NCBI RefSeq assembly: GCF_036226665.1
Contig: NZ_CP109007.1
Span: 496,001-560,000 of the forward strand
Length of the DNA: 64,000 nucleotides
Direction of reading: 5' to 3'
From: Streptomyces sp. NBC_00691
GTDB taxonomy: Bacteria; Actinomycetota; Actinomycetes; Streptomycetales; Streptomycetaceae
Position numbers and translations under genes: made by a program. Under the pieces are notes generated by a model. The model was not told the origin of the DNA, made no database searches, and saw nothing but the letters and a program-made list of their open reading frames with translations. Position 1 is the first letter of the stretch; each line of letters opens with the position of its first letter. This document shows positions 9,401-17,028 of this stretch, in pieces.

Positions 9401-10102
9401 GAGCACGGCGACCTTGACGCCGGTGCCGTCGTATCCGGCGGCCCAGGCCTCGGGCGCGCCGATCTGCGGAACGCTCTGCTCCAGGAGCGCGTCGACCTTG
9501 CCGTCCAGCCAGAGGCGCTGGACGCCGCCCGACAGCCGAGCCCTGGGGGTTCCGGCGCGGGCGCTGTCGTCGTCGACGGACTCCCAGAAGGTGTCGCCCT
9601 CGGCCTTGTCGGCGGTGACGGCCGCGCCGCGCACGCCGGGGAGCTTGCGGGTGAGCCGGGTCCCGCCGGGCGCCGGGGTGCCGGCGGAGTCGTAGCGCAC
9701 GATCAGCGGGGTGGACGCGCGGTGGGCGTCGTCGAAGCCCTGGGCGACGAGCTGGGTGACGTTGAACAGTCGCTTGTCGACCTGGCCGTTGTGGACCAGC
9801 GCCTCGACCTCCCGGGGGATGACGTACACGTCGGTGCCGACGGTGTACGTCCGCAGTCCGGCGGCGCTGCCCCCGTACGGGGTGACGTTGACGGCGACGG
9901 TCCTGCCCGCCCGGGTGGCCACCGTCACCTTGTCACCGGTCACCAGGGTGACCGTCGTGGTGCGGACGGCGTCCCGGGGCGCGGCTGTCACCGCGTCCTC
10001 GCCGGTCGGGGGAGGAGGGGTGGCGCCGTATGCCATGCCTCCCGCGGTCATGGTGGCTGCCAGGGCGAAGCCGAGCAGTGCGGTTCTCCGTCTGCTGCGC
10101 AT
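6419..10102 (-). CDS. Large secreted S8 (subtilisin-like) serine protease
   Basis: Exported subtilase of 1227 residues. A Sec signal (MRSRRRTALLGFALAATM, cleavage near AYGA) is followed by a propeptide and a catalytic domain with D235 (VLDTGVDATHPDL), H267 (GHGHGTHV) and S443 (GTSMATPH). A PA-type insert is suggested by RIPAMTVSGTEGERLL further on, and several beta-rich C-terminal regions follow. The ATG at 10102 has the ribosome site GGAAGGAG. It degrades extracellular protein. It is divergent from a LuxR/TrmB-like regulator gene that probably controls it, with an inverted repeat between them, and ends at a strong terminator. Confidence 0.93.
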   Translation of the reverse strand: MRSRRRTALLGFALAATMTAGGMAYGATPPPPTGEDAVTAAPRDAVRTTTVTLVTGDKVTVATRAGRTVAVNVTPYGGSAAGLRTYTVGTDVYVIPREVEALVHNGQVDKRLFNVTQLVAQGFDDAHRASTPLIVRYDSAGTPAPGGTRLTRKLPGVRGAAVTADKAEGDTFWESVDDDSARAGTPRARLSGGVQRLWLDGKVDALLEQSVPQIGAPEAWAAGYDGTGVKVAVLDTGVDATHPDLADRIVESRSFVPGETARDGHGHGTHVASTILGSGAGSDGRYRGVAPGAELIVGKVLDDGGSGSESGIIEGMDWAAHSGAKVVSMSLGGQEGADGTDPMSLAVNELTARTGVLFTIAAGNSGPGARTVGSPGAAAAALTVGAVDSGDAVANFSSRGPRGDGGLKPEITAPGVRIVAARAAGTTMGSPVGDLYTTASGTSMATPHVAGAAAILAQRHPDWSPARLKSGLISTAKTTADTSVYAQGAGRLDVARAVRQPVSSTGTVDFGLRGWDDTASVEKTIAYVNDGDAPVTLALSLADAGETLPAGTLALGADSVTVPAHGTSEVAVTLDSGKVTTGSHGAHVTARATDGTTVTTAVGFGRDVQRFDVTLKVLDRDGKPTEGIAAITDTSLDRAVLPETYPVGADGTVVVRVPRGEHSFIAEIFHYSPDWSVLHEYTYGAQPGTLVDSDRTLTFDGSKAGRVTMATPRPSETNRLRVGISSRSSSQPLVQDRETWIGGETAVYSVPSATTDAGLFESRVGWSLSAPALSARLAGHGGRAVDVSYFQGWTGSARFDGSRTLRVARPGEDVRGRLALVKRDSATTTYAQVDAAADAGALAVLVYNDTPGSWLAGNWSPKETRIPAMTVSGTEGERLLALTGARITFSGTAVSPYSYELLKYRAGGIPADQRYRVRAGELATVDSRFHGTTAGAEAGYGRLMHAPMQPVANFAFGRTTLQRTLTEYVSTGLRTYEAMKLGPVWKAGGTWQLTAATTFTPGQQVRRDWNKAVVRTALPIALDGAAVRDGAVAGIMAAGLLDSGSGQWTVMGNGTDKELTTVYRDGTLLGTAPSAAVAFPVVPERAGYRVVTDVQREEAGWTTSTKVRTDWRFHSAQGEGRTLLPVLSVDYRLGTDLANSARTRSRTTVGLGVRHPKGLVGPAVTGVRLWASYDDGASWREVRLDGRLNGAIDNPAAAGFVSLRVTATDADGNSVDQTVTRAYQVRR

Positions 10103-10302
10103 GCTGAGGGCACTCCTTCCGCCGGCGGAGGGGGATCCGTGTCCGGCGGAACCAAGAGTCAACAGGAACGATCATCTTCGCTACGGTCCGCGGCTGGCGA
10201 AGAGGCGACATGTCCGCTCGCCGCCAATGTGCCTGCGGCACAGGCCATTTGAGTGCCCGCGTGGTAATGCGGGCCCTCGTTTCCGACGGTCCTGTTGTGA
10301 TT

Positions 10303-10329
10303 TGATCACTCCGGGTACGGGGGTGATCA
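10303..10329. promoter_or_regulatory. Inverted repeat between protease and regulator genes
   Basis: TGATCACTCC at 10303-10312 faces GGGGTGATCA at 10320-10329 across seven bases, ending 26 bases before the ATG of the LuxR/TrmB-like gene. It is the best candidate operator of this divergent pair; binding by the adjacent regulator is inference. Confidence 0.45.
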
Positions 10330-10355
10330 CATCAGCCGGGGTGGGGAAAGGCGTC

Positions 10356-11429
10356 ATGGGCGAAGGACACATGCTGGAGGCAGCAGGGGTCGGCGCCGCG
10401 GAGGAGCGGGTGTACCGCCTCCTCCTCGGCGTGCGGGAGGCCGACACCGCGGAGATCGCGGCGCAGTTGGGCTTCGACGAGCCACGGGTCGAGTGGCTGC
10501 TGGCGTCCCTCCACGACAAGGGCCTGGTGGGCCGGGCCGCCGAGCCGCCCGGGGGCGGCCCCGAGCGGTACGTGCCGATGGCGCCCGACGCCGCGCTGCG
10601 CCCCCTGCTGCTGCGCGGGCACGAAGCGCTCGAATCGGCACGCCGGGGGGTGGAACAGCTCGCCGAGGAGTACCGGGCCGGCGGGCGGCGGCACGACGCC
10701 GGGCAACTCGTCGAGGTGATCACCGGGGCGAGCGTGATCCGGCAGCGGCTGCGGCACATGGCGTACGGGGCCGAGGAGATGCGCTGGCTCTGCAAGGCCC
10801 GCCCCGTCGCCCTGGCGGCGGCGGAGAACGACGAGGAGTGGGAGCTGCTCGCCCGGGGCGTGCGCTACAAGACGATCTACGAGCGTGAACTGCTCGAAGG
10901 ACCCGGAATGGTTGACAACGTTGCCCGGAGCATCCGCGCCGGCGAGCAGGCCCGGGCCGTCGGAACGCTGCCGGTGCGGCTGGTGATCGCGGACAGCTCG
11001 ACGGCCATCTGCCCCCTGGTGTACGAGAGCGGGGAAGGCCTCGACGGCGTGGAGCGGGCGGCGCGCACCGCCGACCGGGCGGGTGCGCCGACGGCCGCGG
11101 TGATCCACAGCAGCAGCCTGCTCGACGCGCTCATCGCCCTGTTCGAGAGCCAGTGGGCGGCGGCGACCCCGCTGCACGTCACGGACTCCGGCGAACTGGC
11201 CGACTTCGACGGCGGCCCGAACCATGCGGTGCACCTCGCCGACGACGAGCGGTATCTGCTCTCCCTGATCGTCGCCGGGGTCGCGGACAAGGCCATCGCC
11301 TCCCAGCTGTGGGTCAGCCAGCGCACGGTGCAGCGCCGGATCCAGGCCTTGATGCAGCGCGCCGGGGCGCTCACCAGGACGCAGTTGGTGTGGCAGGTGG
11401 CGCAGCGGGGATGGCTGACGAACAGCTGA
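10356..11429 (+). CDS. LuxR-type HTH regulator with TrmB-like N-terminus
   Basis: Transcription regulator of 357 residues. The N-terminal winged-helix (about residues 10-65, ADTAEIAAQLGFDEPRVEWL) resembles TrmB-type sensors, and the C-terminus is a LuxR-type helix-turn-helix (LIVAGVADKAIASQLWVSQ, then RTVQRRIQAL). The middle part resembles the ligand-binding region of Streptomyces regulators that sit beside S8 protease genes. The ATG at 10356 is preceded by GGGGAAAGG; an ATG at 10371 is possible. It is divergent from the large S8 protease and probably regulates it and itself. Confidence 0.85.
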   Translation: MGEGHMLEAAGVGAAEERVYRLLLGVREADTAEIAAQLGFDEPRVEWLLASLHDKGLVGRAAEPPGGGPERYVPMAPDAALRPLLLRGHEALESARRGVEQLAEEYRAGGRRHDAGQLVEVITGASVIRQRLRHMAYGAEEMRWLCKARPVALAAAENDEEWELLARGVRYKTIYERELLEGPGMVDNVARSIRAGEQARAVGTLPVRLVIADSSTAICPLVYESGEGLDGVERAARTADRAGAPTAAVIHSSSLLDALIALFESQWAAATPLHVTDSGELADFDGGPNHAVHLADDERYLLSLIVAGVADKAIASQLWVSQRTVQRRIQALMQRAGALTRTQLVWQVAQRGWLTNS

Positions 11430-11555
11430 CCGGTCTCACCTGCCGAGGACGCCCGGAAGGCCGGGTGCTCTCCTGGTCGCCCGCCTCGCCGCAGCGCGGT
11501 ACACCGACCGCTTGCCGTCGCGGGTGGGGCCGACGGGGAGACCGGGCACGACATA

Positions 11556-11571
11556 CTTACCGGCCGGTAAG
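11556..11571. promoter_or_regulatory. Perfect 16-base palindrome before DoxX-like gene
   Basis: CTTACCGGCCGGTAAG is a perfect palindrome 53 bases before the DoxX-like ATG. The ACCGGCCGGT core is characteristic of TetR-family operators in actinobacteria. No TetR gene is in the window, so the repressor would be encoded elsewhere. Confidence 0.6.
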
Positions 11572-11624
11572 GTATGCGCTACCCTCCCTCACGCCGTCAC
11601 CGCCCCTCCGCCCGAAGGAATCCG

Positions 11625-11996
11625 ATGTCCCGGTCCGCCCGCTCCGCCTTCCTGCTCGCCGGCCTGCTCGCCTCCGCGGGCGTCGCCCACTTCGTCTCCC
11701 CCAAGCAGTTCGACGCCACTGTGCCGAAGTCCCTCCCGGGCAGCCCCCGGGCCTGGACCCAGGCCAGCGGAGTCGCGGAACTCGCCCTCGCCGCCGGGCT
11801 CGTCGTCCCGGCGACCCGCAAGGCCAGCGCCCGCGCCTCGGCCCTGTTCTTCGCCGGCGTCTTCCCCGCCAACGTCAAGATGGCCTACGACTGGCGAGAC
11901 CGCTCACCGAAGGCCCGGGCGATCGCCTACGGCCGGCTCCCCCTCCAGATCCCCCTGATCCTGTGGGCCCGCGGCATCGGCCGCGCCGACTCCTGA
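11625..11996 (+). CDS. DoxX-like small membrane protein
   Basis: Membrane protein of 123 residues, DoxX/MauE-like. The family block GVAHFVSPKQFDATVP followed by SPRAWTQASGVAELAL is present, and three to four hydrophobic helices are visible. The molecular role is unknown; relatives are linked to redox or thiol stress. The ATG at 11625 has GAAGGA at good distance; upstream ATG codons lack a ribosome site. It appears monocistronic, preceded by a TetR-type palindrome and followed by a hairpin. Confidence 0.82.
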   Translation: MSRSARSAFLLAGLLASAGVAHFVSPKQFDATVPKSLPGSPRAWTQASGVAELALAAGLVVPATRKASARASALFFAGVFPANVKMAYDWRDRSPKARAIAYGRLPLQIPLILWARGIGRADS

Positions 11997-12018
11997 CGTC
12001 ACAGGGCCCGGGCCGCCG

Positions 12019-12042
12019 CGCCCGCCCCACTGGGGGCGGGCG
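12019..12042 (+). terminator. Hairpin after DoxX-like gene
   Basis: Ten-base-pair perfect stem (CGCCCGCCCC with GGGGCGGGCG) and four-base loop, 22 bases past the stop of the DoxX-like gene. Confidence 0.6.
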
Positions 12043-12120
12043 GGAGCACCCGGCCCCGATCGGCCCGCCGGCCGCCGCACGCCGGGCGACACGCCCGTCA
12101 GCGCCTCGACGACGGGCGTG

Positions 12121-12359
12121 AACGGGGCAGCGCGCGCAGGACGTCGTCGAGCCGGCTGGAAGGACACCCTCCTGCTGCCCCGGGCACCTCGATGCGGCTC
12201 ATCATGCGCTTCGCCGACCACGCGGATCCGGCCGGCCCGTACATGTACCACTGCTACATGCGGTACCACGAAGACCAGGGAATGATGGGTCAGTTCATGG
12301 TCCTGGGCCGGGGCCGATGCCCCCGCCCGCTCGGCGCCCCTCACGCCGGCCGTCACTGA
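12121..12359 (+). pseudogene. Decayed C-terminal fragment of a multicopper oxidase
   Basis: The fragment from 12192 to the TGA at 12357-12359 reads MRLIMRFADHADPAG then PYMYHCYMRYHEDQGMM, the C-terminal copper-binding block of CotA/bilirubin-oxidase-like multicopper oxidases. Just upstream, in a different frame, 12154-12180 reads GWKDTLLLP, which normally directly precedes RLIMRF, so a frameshift separates the two. The usual HCH is HCY here, losing a copper ligand. Nothing of the other roughly 400 residues remains nearby. It is a gene remnant, not a functional enzyme. Confidence 0.75.
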
Positions 12360-12380
12360 GAGGCCGGACATCCTGGCGTC

Positions 12381-12420
12381 GGACGTACCGAGAGGGCATC
12401 GGACGTACCGAGAGGGCGTC
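12381..12420. repeat. Two tandem 20-base units overlapping a stop codon
   Basis: GGACGTACCGAGAGGGCATC at 12381-12400 is repeated at 12401-12420 with one difference. The second copy contains two bases of the stop codon of the DUF6924-type gene on the minus strand, so the duplication arose at the very end of that gene. Confidence 0.85.
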
Positions 12421-12841
12421 AGCCCTCGTCGAAGCCGCGGAAGGTCCCTGACGCGTCAGTGGCGTCGGCGAACTCCGCGAAGTCCAGGTTGGCGATGCCG
12501 AGGTTGGTCGAGACGTCGGGGAACCACCGCGCGGGCACCCTGAACGTCCGCCCGGGCTCGTCCGCGAGGTCCACGGCCAGGAGCGGGCGGCCCGGATCCT
12601 TCATCGTGGCCGCGTCCGCCAGGAACACGTAGACGATCTGGTCGTCCACGTCGGCGGCGGCCTCCTCGTCCACCAAGGCCTGGACCCCCACGTCGGTGAA
12701 GCGAGGCTCGCTGACATACGTGGCGTGGGGGTACTCGCCGGCCGCGTCGAGTGCGGCCCGTACCGCGTCCCAGGCTCCCTCGGAGCCGAAGTCGGTACGC
12801 AGGACCAGCGAGGTCAGGTCATCAGGCTGCGGCAGAGGCAT
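12419..12841 (-). CDS. DUF6924-type protein, 140 residues
   Basis: Soluble acidic protein of 140 residues that looks like the Streptomyces DUF6924 family: LVLRTDFGSEGAWDAVRAAL near the N-terminus, DQIVYVFLADAATM in the middle and TFRVPARWFPDVSTNLGIAN near the end. The family has no known function and is usually encoded alone or near immunity-like genes. ATG at 12841; the promoter is not obvious. Family naming is from memory of the motif and moderately certain. Confidence 0.75.
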   Translation of the reverse strand: MPLPQPDDLTSLVLRTDFGSEGAWDAVRAALDAAGEYPHATYVSEPRFTDVGVQALVDEEAAADVDDQIVYVFLADAATMKDPGRPLLAVDLADEPGRTFRVPARWFPDVSTNLGIANLDFAEFADATDASGTFRGFDEG

Positions 12842-12956
12842 CCGGTGATCCTCTCACCTCGCGCTGACACCGACGACAAGCAGCCGCCCACGCCACAGGG
12901 CCGCGAGGCCCTCCCCCCTCGCGCGTCCGCCGTGGGGTCGCCGCCGGTCCTTCGGA

Positions 12957-13241
12957 TCACCAGTCCCGCGTGGCGATCAGTTCCTCCGCGTCGGCGTCCG
13001 CGAAGCCGTAGGCCGACGCGACGCGCCAGAAGTCCTCGGCTATCGCCTCCCGCGCGACCGTCTCGATCTCGCTGCCCGCCGGCGCGCACGAGGCCGGGAG
13101 GTTCTCCGTCACAGGCCCCGTGGACCGTCGCGTCGGCGTTTCGGCCACCGCCGCGTCGGCGGCCGACCCAGCCCCGACAAGGGTCGGTGTATCCGGAACG
13201 AACGAACTTTCGCCTGGAGTCAGGGATCGGAGCACGTCCAA
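12957..13241 (-). CDS. Hypothetical small protein, uncertain
   Basis: Reading frame of up to 94 residues starting at TTG 13241, or at a nearby GTG, without a clear ribosome site. The C-terminal half (IETVAREAIAEDFWRVASAY) looks like a real amphipathic helix and ends in a plausible acidic segment; the N-terminal half is low-complexity. I do not recognise it. It lies between the DUF6924-type gene and the divergent ABC exporter. Confidence 0.4.
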   Translation of the reverse strand: MDVLRSLTPGESSFVPDTPTLVGAGSAADAAVAETPTRRSTGPVTENLPASCAPAGSEIETVAREAIAEDFWRVASAYGFADADAEELIATRDW

Positions 13242-13466
13242 AAGTCATGTGTTCGAAAGGACGGGGAGCGTCGTTGAGCCTGGCAACCACTCGCCGCACC
13301 CCTTCCCAGAGGCTGACATGTATCCCCTGTATCCCCTGCCGCATCCCCGGACCTCCCTTCCTCCCGCCGCCGAGCCCGCTCCGGTCCGGCTCTCGACCGC
13401 GCCGGTACGGCCCCGGCCTACCGTCGGCGTCTCCTGTGCGGCACGACCCGATACGAGGTGGTGGGG

Positions 13467-15482
13467 ATGACGGACGACATGACCACCGCCCCGTCCTCGG
13501 TGGACGGGCCCTCGCCCTCGGAACAGCTGCTGTTCGGCGGCGAGCTGACCTACGACTACGGCTGGGGCAGCCACGACGGGGCCTGGCTGAAGCTCGGACT
13601 GCGGCAGATGGGCGGCGCGCTGCCGCGACAGGTCGCGGTCGCGATCCGGCTGGCGCGCGAGGCCGACCAGCGGGCGTTCGTCACGGTCGCCGTCTGCGAG
13701 ATCGCCCGCGGCATCGCTCAGGCAGTCTCCCTGATCGCGGTCAACTCCCTCCTCGTCGAGCTGCTCGCGTCCGGCGACATCACCGGAAGGCTCCGTGCCG
13801 CGCTGCCCTCGCTCGCCCTCGTCGCCGTGTTGGCGGTGGTCGGATCGGCGTGCAAGTCGGCCTCGGCCGCCGCGACCGGGATCCTCGAGCCGAAGGCCCA
13901 ACGGGTGGCGACCGAGCGCTATCTCGGGCTGGTGGCCAGAGTGGAGCTGGAGGCGATCGAGGACGACGCCTTCCACAAGCTGATGGACTCCGCGCAGTGG
14001 GGCGCCGACTCGGCCAGGCGGATGGTCGGCTACTGCACCGCGGTGGTCACCTCGGCCATCTCCCTGATCGCCGCCGCCGGTGTCCTCGCGGTGCTGCACT
14101 GGACGCTCCTGCCGCTGCTGGCGTTCATGGCGCTCCCCAGCGCCTGGGGTTCCCTCACCATGGCCAGGCACCGGTACGTCAGCTGGCACCGCTTCGTCCA
14201 GCACGTCCGGGCCGCCAAGCTGATCAGCCAGCTCCTGATCAACCCGCAGGCGGCGGCCGAGATCCGCGTCCACGACGTGGCTCCCTTCCTCCTCACCCAC
14301 TTCCGGGAGATGGCGCGGACGAGCGAGCGTGAGCAGACCCGGCTCGCGTGGACCGGCGCCCGCACCCATGTGCTGGCGGACTCGGCCCGCGGGCTCGCGA
14401 CCGTCGCCACCTACGGGGTCCTCGGACTGCTGCTGTGGAACGGCCGGATGGACCTCGCCGTGGCCGGCACGGCGGTACTCGCCATCCGCTCCGGCTCGGC
14501 CAGCATCACCGACCTCGTCCTGCGCGTCACGGACGTACAGGAGGAGGCGCTGTTCGTCGCCGATCTGGAGACCCTGTGCACGGAGGCCGTCCGGCGCGCC
14601 ATCCCCACGGGCGGGCGCGACCTGCCCGAGGAGGTGGACGAGATCCGCTTCGAACAGGTCACCTTCACCTACCCCGGCAAGGACAGGCCCTCCCTGTCCG
14701 AGGTCGATCTGGTCATCCCCCGCGGCAGGACCGTCGCCCTCGTCGGGAGCAACGGCGCCGGCAAGTCGACACTGATCAGCCTGCTCAGCGGCGCCCGTCT
14801 CCCCGACAGCGGAAGGGTCCTCTGGGGCGGGGTGAGCACCGCTGAGGCGGACCGGGCGCAGGTCTTCGCGCGGGTGGCGATGGTCGCCCAGGACTTCTTC
14901 CGGTGGCCGTTCACCGCCCGTGTCAACATCGGCATCGGGCGTACGTCCGGTGCGATGACCGACGCGGCCGTCGAGCCGGCCGCCGCGTACTCGGGGGCCG
15001 ACGACGTCGTCGCGGGACTGCCTCGTCGCTGGGACTCCCTCCTCACCCGCGGCTACAAGGGCGGGCAGGAGATCTCCGGCGGCCAGTGGCAGAAGTTCGG
15101 CCTCGCCCGGGCCCGGCACCGTGACGGCGCCGTACTGATCGTCGACGAGCCCACCAGCGCCCTGGACGCGGCCGCCGAGCAGCGGGTGTTCGACCAGATC
15201 CACCAGTTGGCCGACAAGGGGCAGACCACCGTGCTGATCACCCACCGCCTGGCGAGCGCCCGCCACGCCGATGTGATCTACGTGCTCGACGAGGGCCGGG
15301 TCGCCGAACGGGGCACCTTCGCCGAGCTCATGGATCCGGCCACCGGCACCGGGGCGTTCAGGGAGGCGTACGAGCTGCAGGCCCGCCAGTTCGTCCGGCC
15401 GGTCGTCCCGGCGCAGCCCGTACGGTCCGAGGAGAGGCCGAGGACTCCCGGCGCCCGGCCGGACGACGGGGAGACCACCTGA
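13467..15482 (+). CDS. ABC exporter, fused membrane and ATPase domains
   Basis: Half-size ABC exporter of 671 residues: membrane domain of about residues 60-360, then an ATPase domain with Walker A GSNGAGKST near residue 427, signature EISGGQ near 533, Walker B VLIVDEPTSALD near 557 and H-loop ITHRLAS near 592. It would act as a homodimer exporting a small molecule or peptide. ATG at 13467 follows GAGGTGGTGGGG. Its stop overlaps the next ATG, so it leads a four-gene operon with two Nudix-type proteins and a methyltransferase. The cargo is unknown; export of the convergently encoded ATP-grasp peptide product is possible. Confidence 0.9.
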   Translation: MTDDMTTAPSSVDGPSPSEQLLFGGELTYDYGWGSHDGAWLKLGLRQMGGALPRQVAVAIRLAREADQRAFVTVAVCEIARGIAQAVSLIAVNSLLVELLASGDITGRLRAALPSLALVAVLAVVGSACKSASAAATGILEPKAQRVATERYLGLVARVELEAIEDDAFHKLMDSAQWGADSARRMVGYCTAVVTSAISLIAAAGVLAVLHWTLLPLLAFMALPSAWGSLTMARHRYVSWHRFVQHVRAAKLISQLLINPQAAAEIRVHDVAPFLLTHFREMARTSEREQTRLAWTGARTHVLADSARGLATVATYGVLGLLLWNGRMDLAVAGTAVLAIRSGSASITDLVLRVTDVQEEALFVADLETLCTEAVRRAIPTGGRDLPEEVDEIRFEQVTFTYPGKDRPSLSEVDLVIPRGRTVALVGSNGAGKSTLISLLSGARLPDSGRVLWGGVSTAEADRAQVFARVAMVAQDFFRWPFTARVNIGIGRTSGAMTDAAVEPAAAYSGADDVVAGLPRRWDSLLTRGYKGGQEISGGQWQKFGLARARHRDGAVLIVDEPTSALDAAAEQRVFDQIHQLADKGQTTVLITHRLASARHADVIYVLDEGRVAERGTFAELMDPATGTGAFREAYELQARQFVRPVVPAQPVRSEERPRTPGARPDDGETT

Positions 15483-16252
15483 TGACAGAGATCCTCCCGG
15501 TGAGGCCCTCCGTGGTGACGTCGCCGCCCGTCAGCGAGTCGAACCCCTCGTCCGCCCCTCCTGCCGAGTTCTCCGTGAGGTCCGACATGCCGCCTTCCCC
15601 CACCCCCGTACGCGATCTGGTCACCGCCCACCTCGCCGAGCACCCCGACGAGCACCCTGCCCTGCTCGGGGGCGGCCGGGCGCCGCAGGACGGCACCCTG
15701 CCGGACACCGCCCGGCGCGCACTCCGGGAAGAGGCCGGCCCGGAGGTCGCCGACCTGCGGCCGTACGCCGTCGAGGACGCCGCGCCGACACCCTCCGGGG
15801 CCGTCCCGCACATCGTCGGCGTCCACCTCTATCTGGAGCGCGACGGCCTGATCCTGCTGGGGCGTCGCCATCCGGACTCGGCGTACGCGGGCGGATCGTG
15901 GCACGCACTCGCCGGTCACTGCGAGGCGGAGTCGGCGACCGCGTGCCTGGTCCGCGAAGCGTACGAAGAGGCGGGCCTCGTGATCGACCGCGAGGACCTC
16001 GAACTGGTCCACACGGTGCACGTGGTCGACCGGCCCGGGGATCGGGACGGGGACCGGCCGCCGAGGATCCAGCTCTTCTTCCGGGCCTCCCGCTTCGAGG
16101 GCACCCCCGAGCTGCGGGAGCCGGACAAGTGCGTCGCGTGGCAGTGGTGGAATCCCGAGGGCCTGCCCGAACCGGTCGTCCCGTACACCCGCGCGGCAGT
16201 CGAGGGGATCCGGGCCGGCCGGCCCTACACGGAATCGGGGTGGGCGCGTTGA
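15482..16252 (+). CDS. Nudix protein with an extra degenerate Nudix remnant
   Basis: 256 residues. The C-terminal domain is a Nudix fold with LAGHCEAES followed by REAYEEAGL (about residues 142-165); the metal-binding REAYEEAG is intact although the first glycine is replaced. Before it, LLGGGRAPQDGTL and ARRALREEAG (about residues 60-90) look like the end of a second, truncated Nudix motif in which key glutamates are lost. It may hydrolyse a nucleoside diphosphate-linked compound. Coupled to the ABC exporter gene by ATGA overlap and to the methyltransferase gene downstream. Confidence 0.82.
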   Translation: MTEILPVRPSVVTSPPVSESNPSSAPPAEFSVRSDMPPSPTPVRDLVTAHLAEHPDEHPALLGGGRAPQDGTLPDTARRALREEAGPEVADLRPYAVEDAAPTPSGAVPHIVGVHLYLERDGLILLGRRHPDSAYAGGSWHALAGHCEAESATACLVREAYEEAGLVIDREDLELVHTVHVVDRPGDRDGDRPPRIQLFFRASRFEGTPELREPDKCVAWQWWNPEGLPEPVVPYTRAAVEGIRAGRPYTESGWAR

Positions 16253-17028
16253 CCGACTTCGCCACCGTGTGCGCGGCGTACTCCGCTCACTCGCTCAGCG
16301 CCCGGGGCCGCCTGCGTCACGACCTCGTCGCGCGTCGGCTCCTCGCCGAGCTGCCCGGCAGGCCCGCGCGCGTCCTGGACGTCGGCTGCGGGGACGGCGA
16401 GATGACACTGCGGCTCGGCGCGGCCGGGCACCATGTGACGGGCGCCGATCCGTCCGCGGAGATGCTCGCGGCGGCGGCCCGCCGACTGGCCTCCCGGCCC
16501 GATCTCGCCCCGCGGATCCGGATGCTCGAAGCGGGCGTGGACAGCCTTCCCTTCGAGCGGGAACGGTTCGACGCGGTGTGCTGTCACGGAGTGCTGATGT
16601 ATCTCGACGACACGGCCGGCGCGATCGCCCGCCTGGCGGGGCTGGTCGCCCGTGGCGGGGTCCTGAGCGTCCTCACGAAGAACCGGGCCGCGATCGGATT
16701 CCGCGAGGCTCTTCGGGGGGAGTACCGGGCGGCGCGTGGCCTCATCGAACAGGGTGCCGCGGCGAGCGTCGGAAACCTCGGCATCGAGACGCGTGGGGAC
16801 ACGGCCGAGTCGCTCGACGCTCTCGCGGCCGAGCACGGGCTCGTTCCGCTCCCTTGGCAGGGGGTGCGGATCTTCCACGACCACCACGAGGACTGGGCCC
16901 CGGACCCCGAGGAGTACGCGCAGGCGCTGCGGACGGAGTGGGCGGCATCGACCCGGGACCCGTACCGGCGACTCGGCCGCCTCGTCCATACCCTGGCCCG
17001 CCACGAACCCGGACGACGGATGCCATGA
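16240..17028 (+). CDS. Class I SAM-dependent methyltransferase
   Basis: Methyltransferase of 262 residues with the SAM motifs VLDVGCGDGEMTLRLG, ADPSAEML and FDAVCCHGVLMYL. The best start is GTG at 16240, overlapping the Nudix gene by 13 bases; TTG at 16249 (TTGA overlap) is an alternative. The substrate is not evident; the profile resembles small-molecule methyltransferases (UbiE/Methyltransf_25 type). It sits between two Nudix genes in the exporter operon, so it probably modifies the same metabolite. Its stop is overlapped by the ATG of the next gene. Confidence 0.88.
   Translation: MGALTDFATVCAAYSAHSLSARGRLRHDLVARRLLAELPGRPARVLDVGCGDGEMTLRLGAAGHHVTGADPSAEMLAAAARRLASRPDLAPRIRMLEAGVDSLPFERERFDAVCCHGVLMYLDDTAGAIARLAGLVARGGVLSVLTKNRAAIGFREALRGEYRAARGLIEQGAAASVGNLGIETRGDTAESLDALAAEHGLVPLPWQGVRIFHDHHEDWAPDPEEYAQALRTEWAASTRDPYRRLGRLVHTLARHEPGRRMP

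Noticed and set aside
12814..13344. Open frame of 176 codons on the minus strand overlapping the DUF6924-type and small hypothetical genes
   Set aside because: Arg/Gly-rich shadow product, no ribosome site, overlaps better frames.
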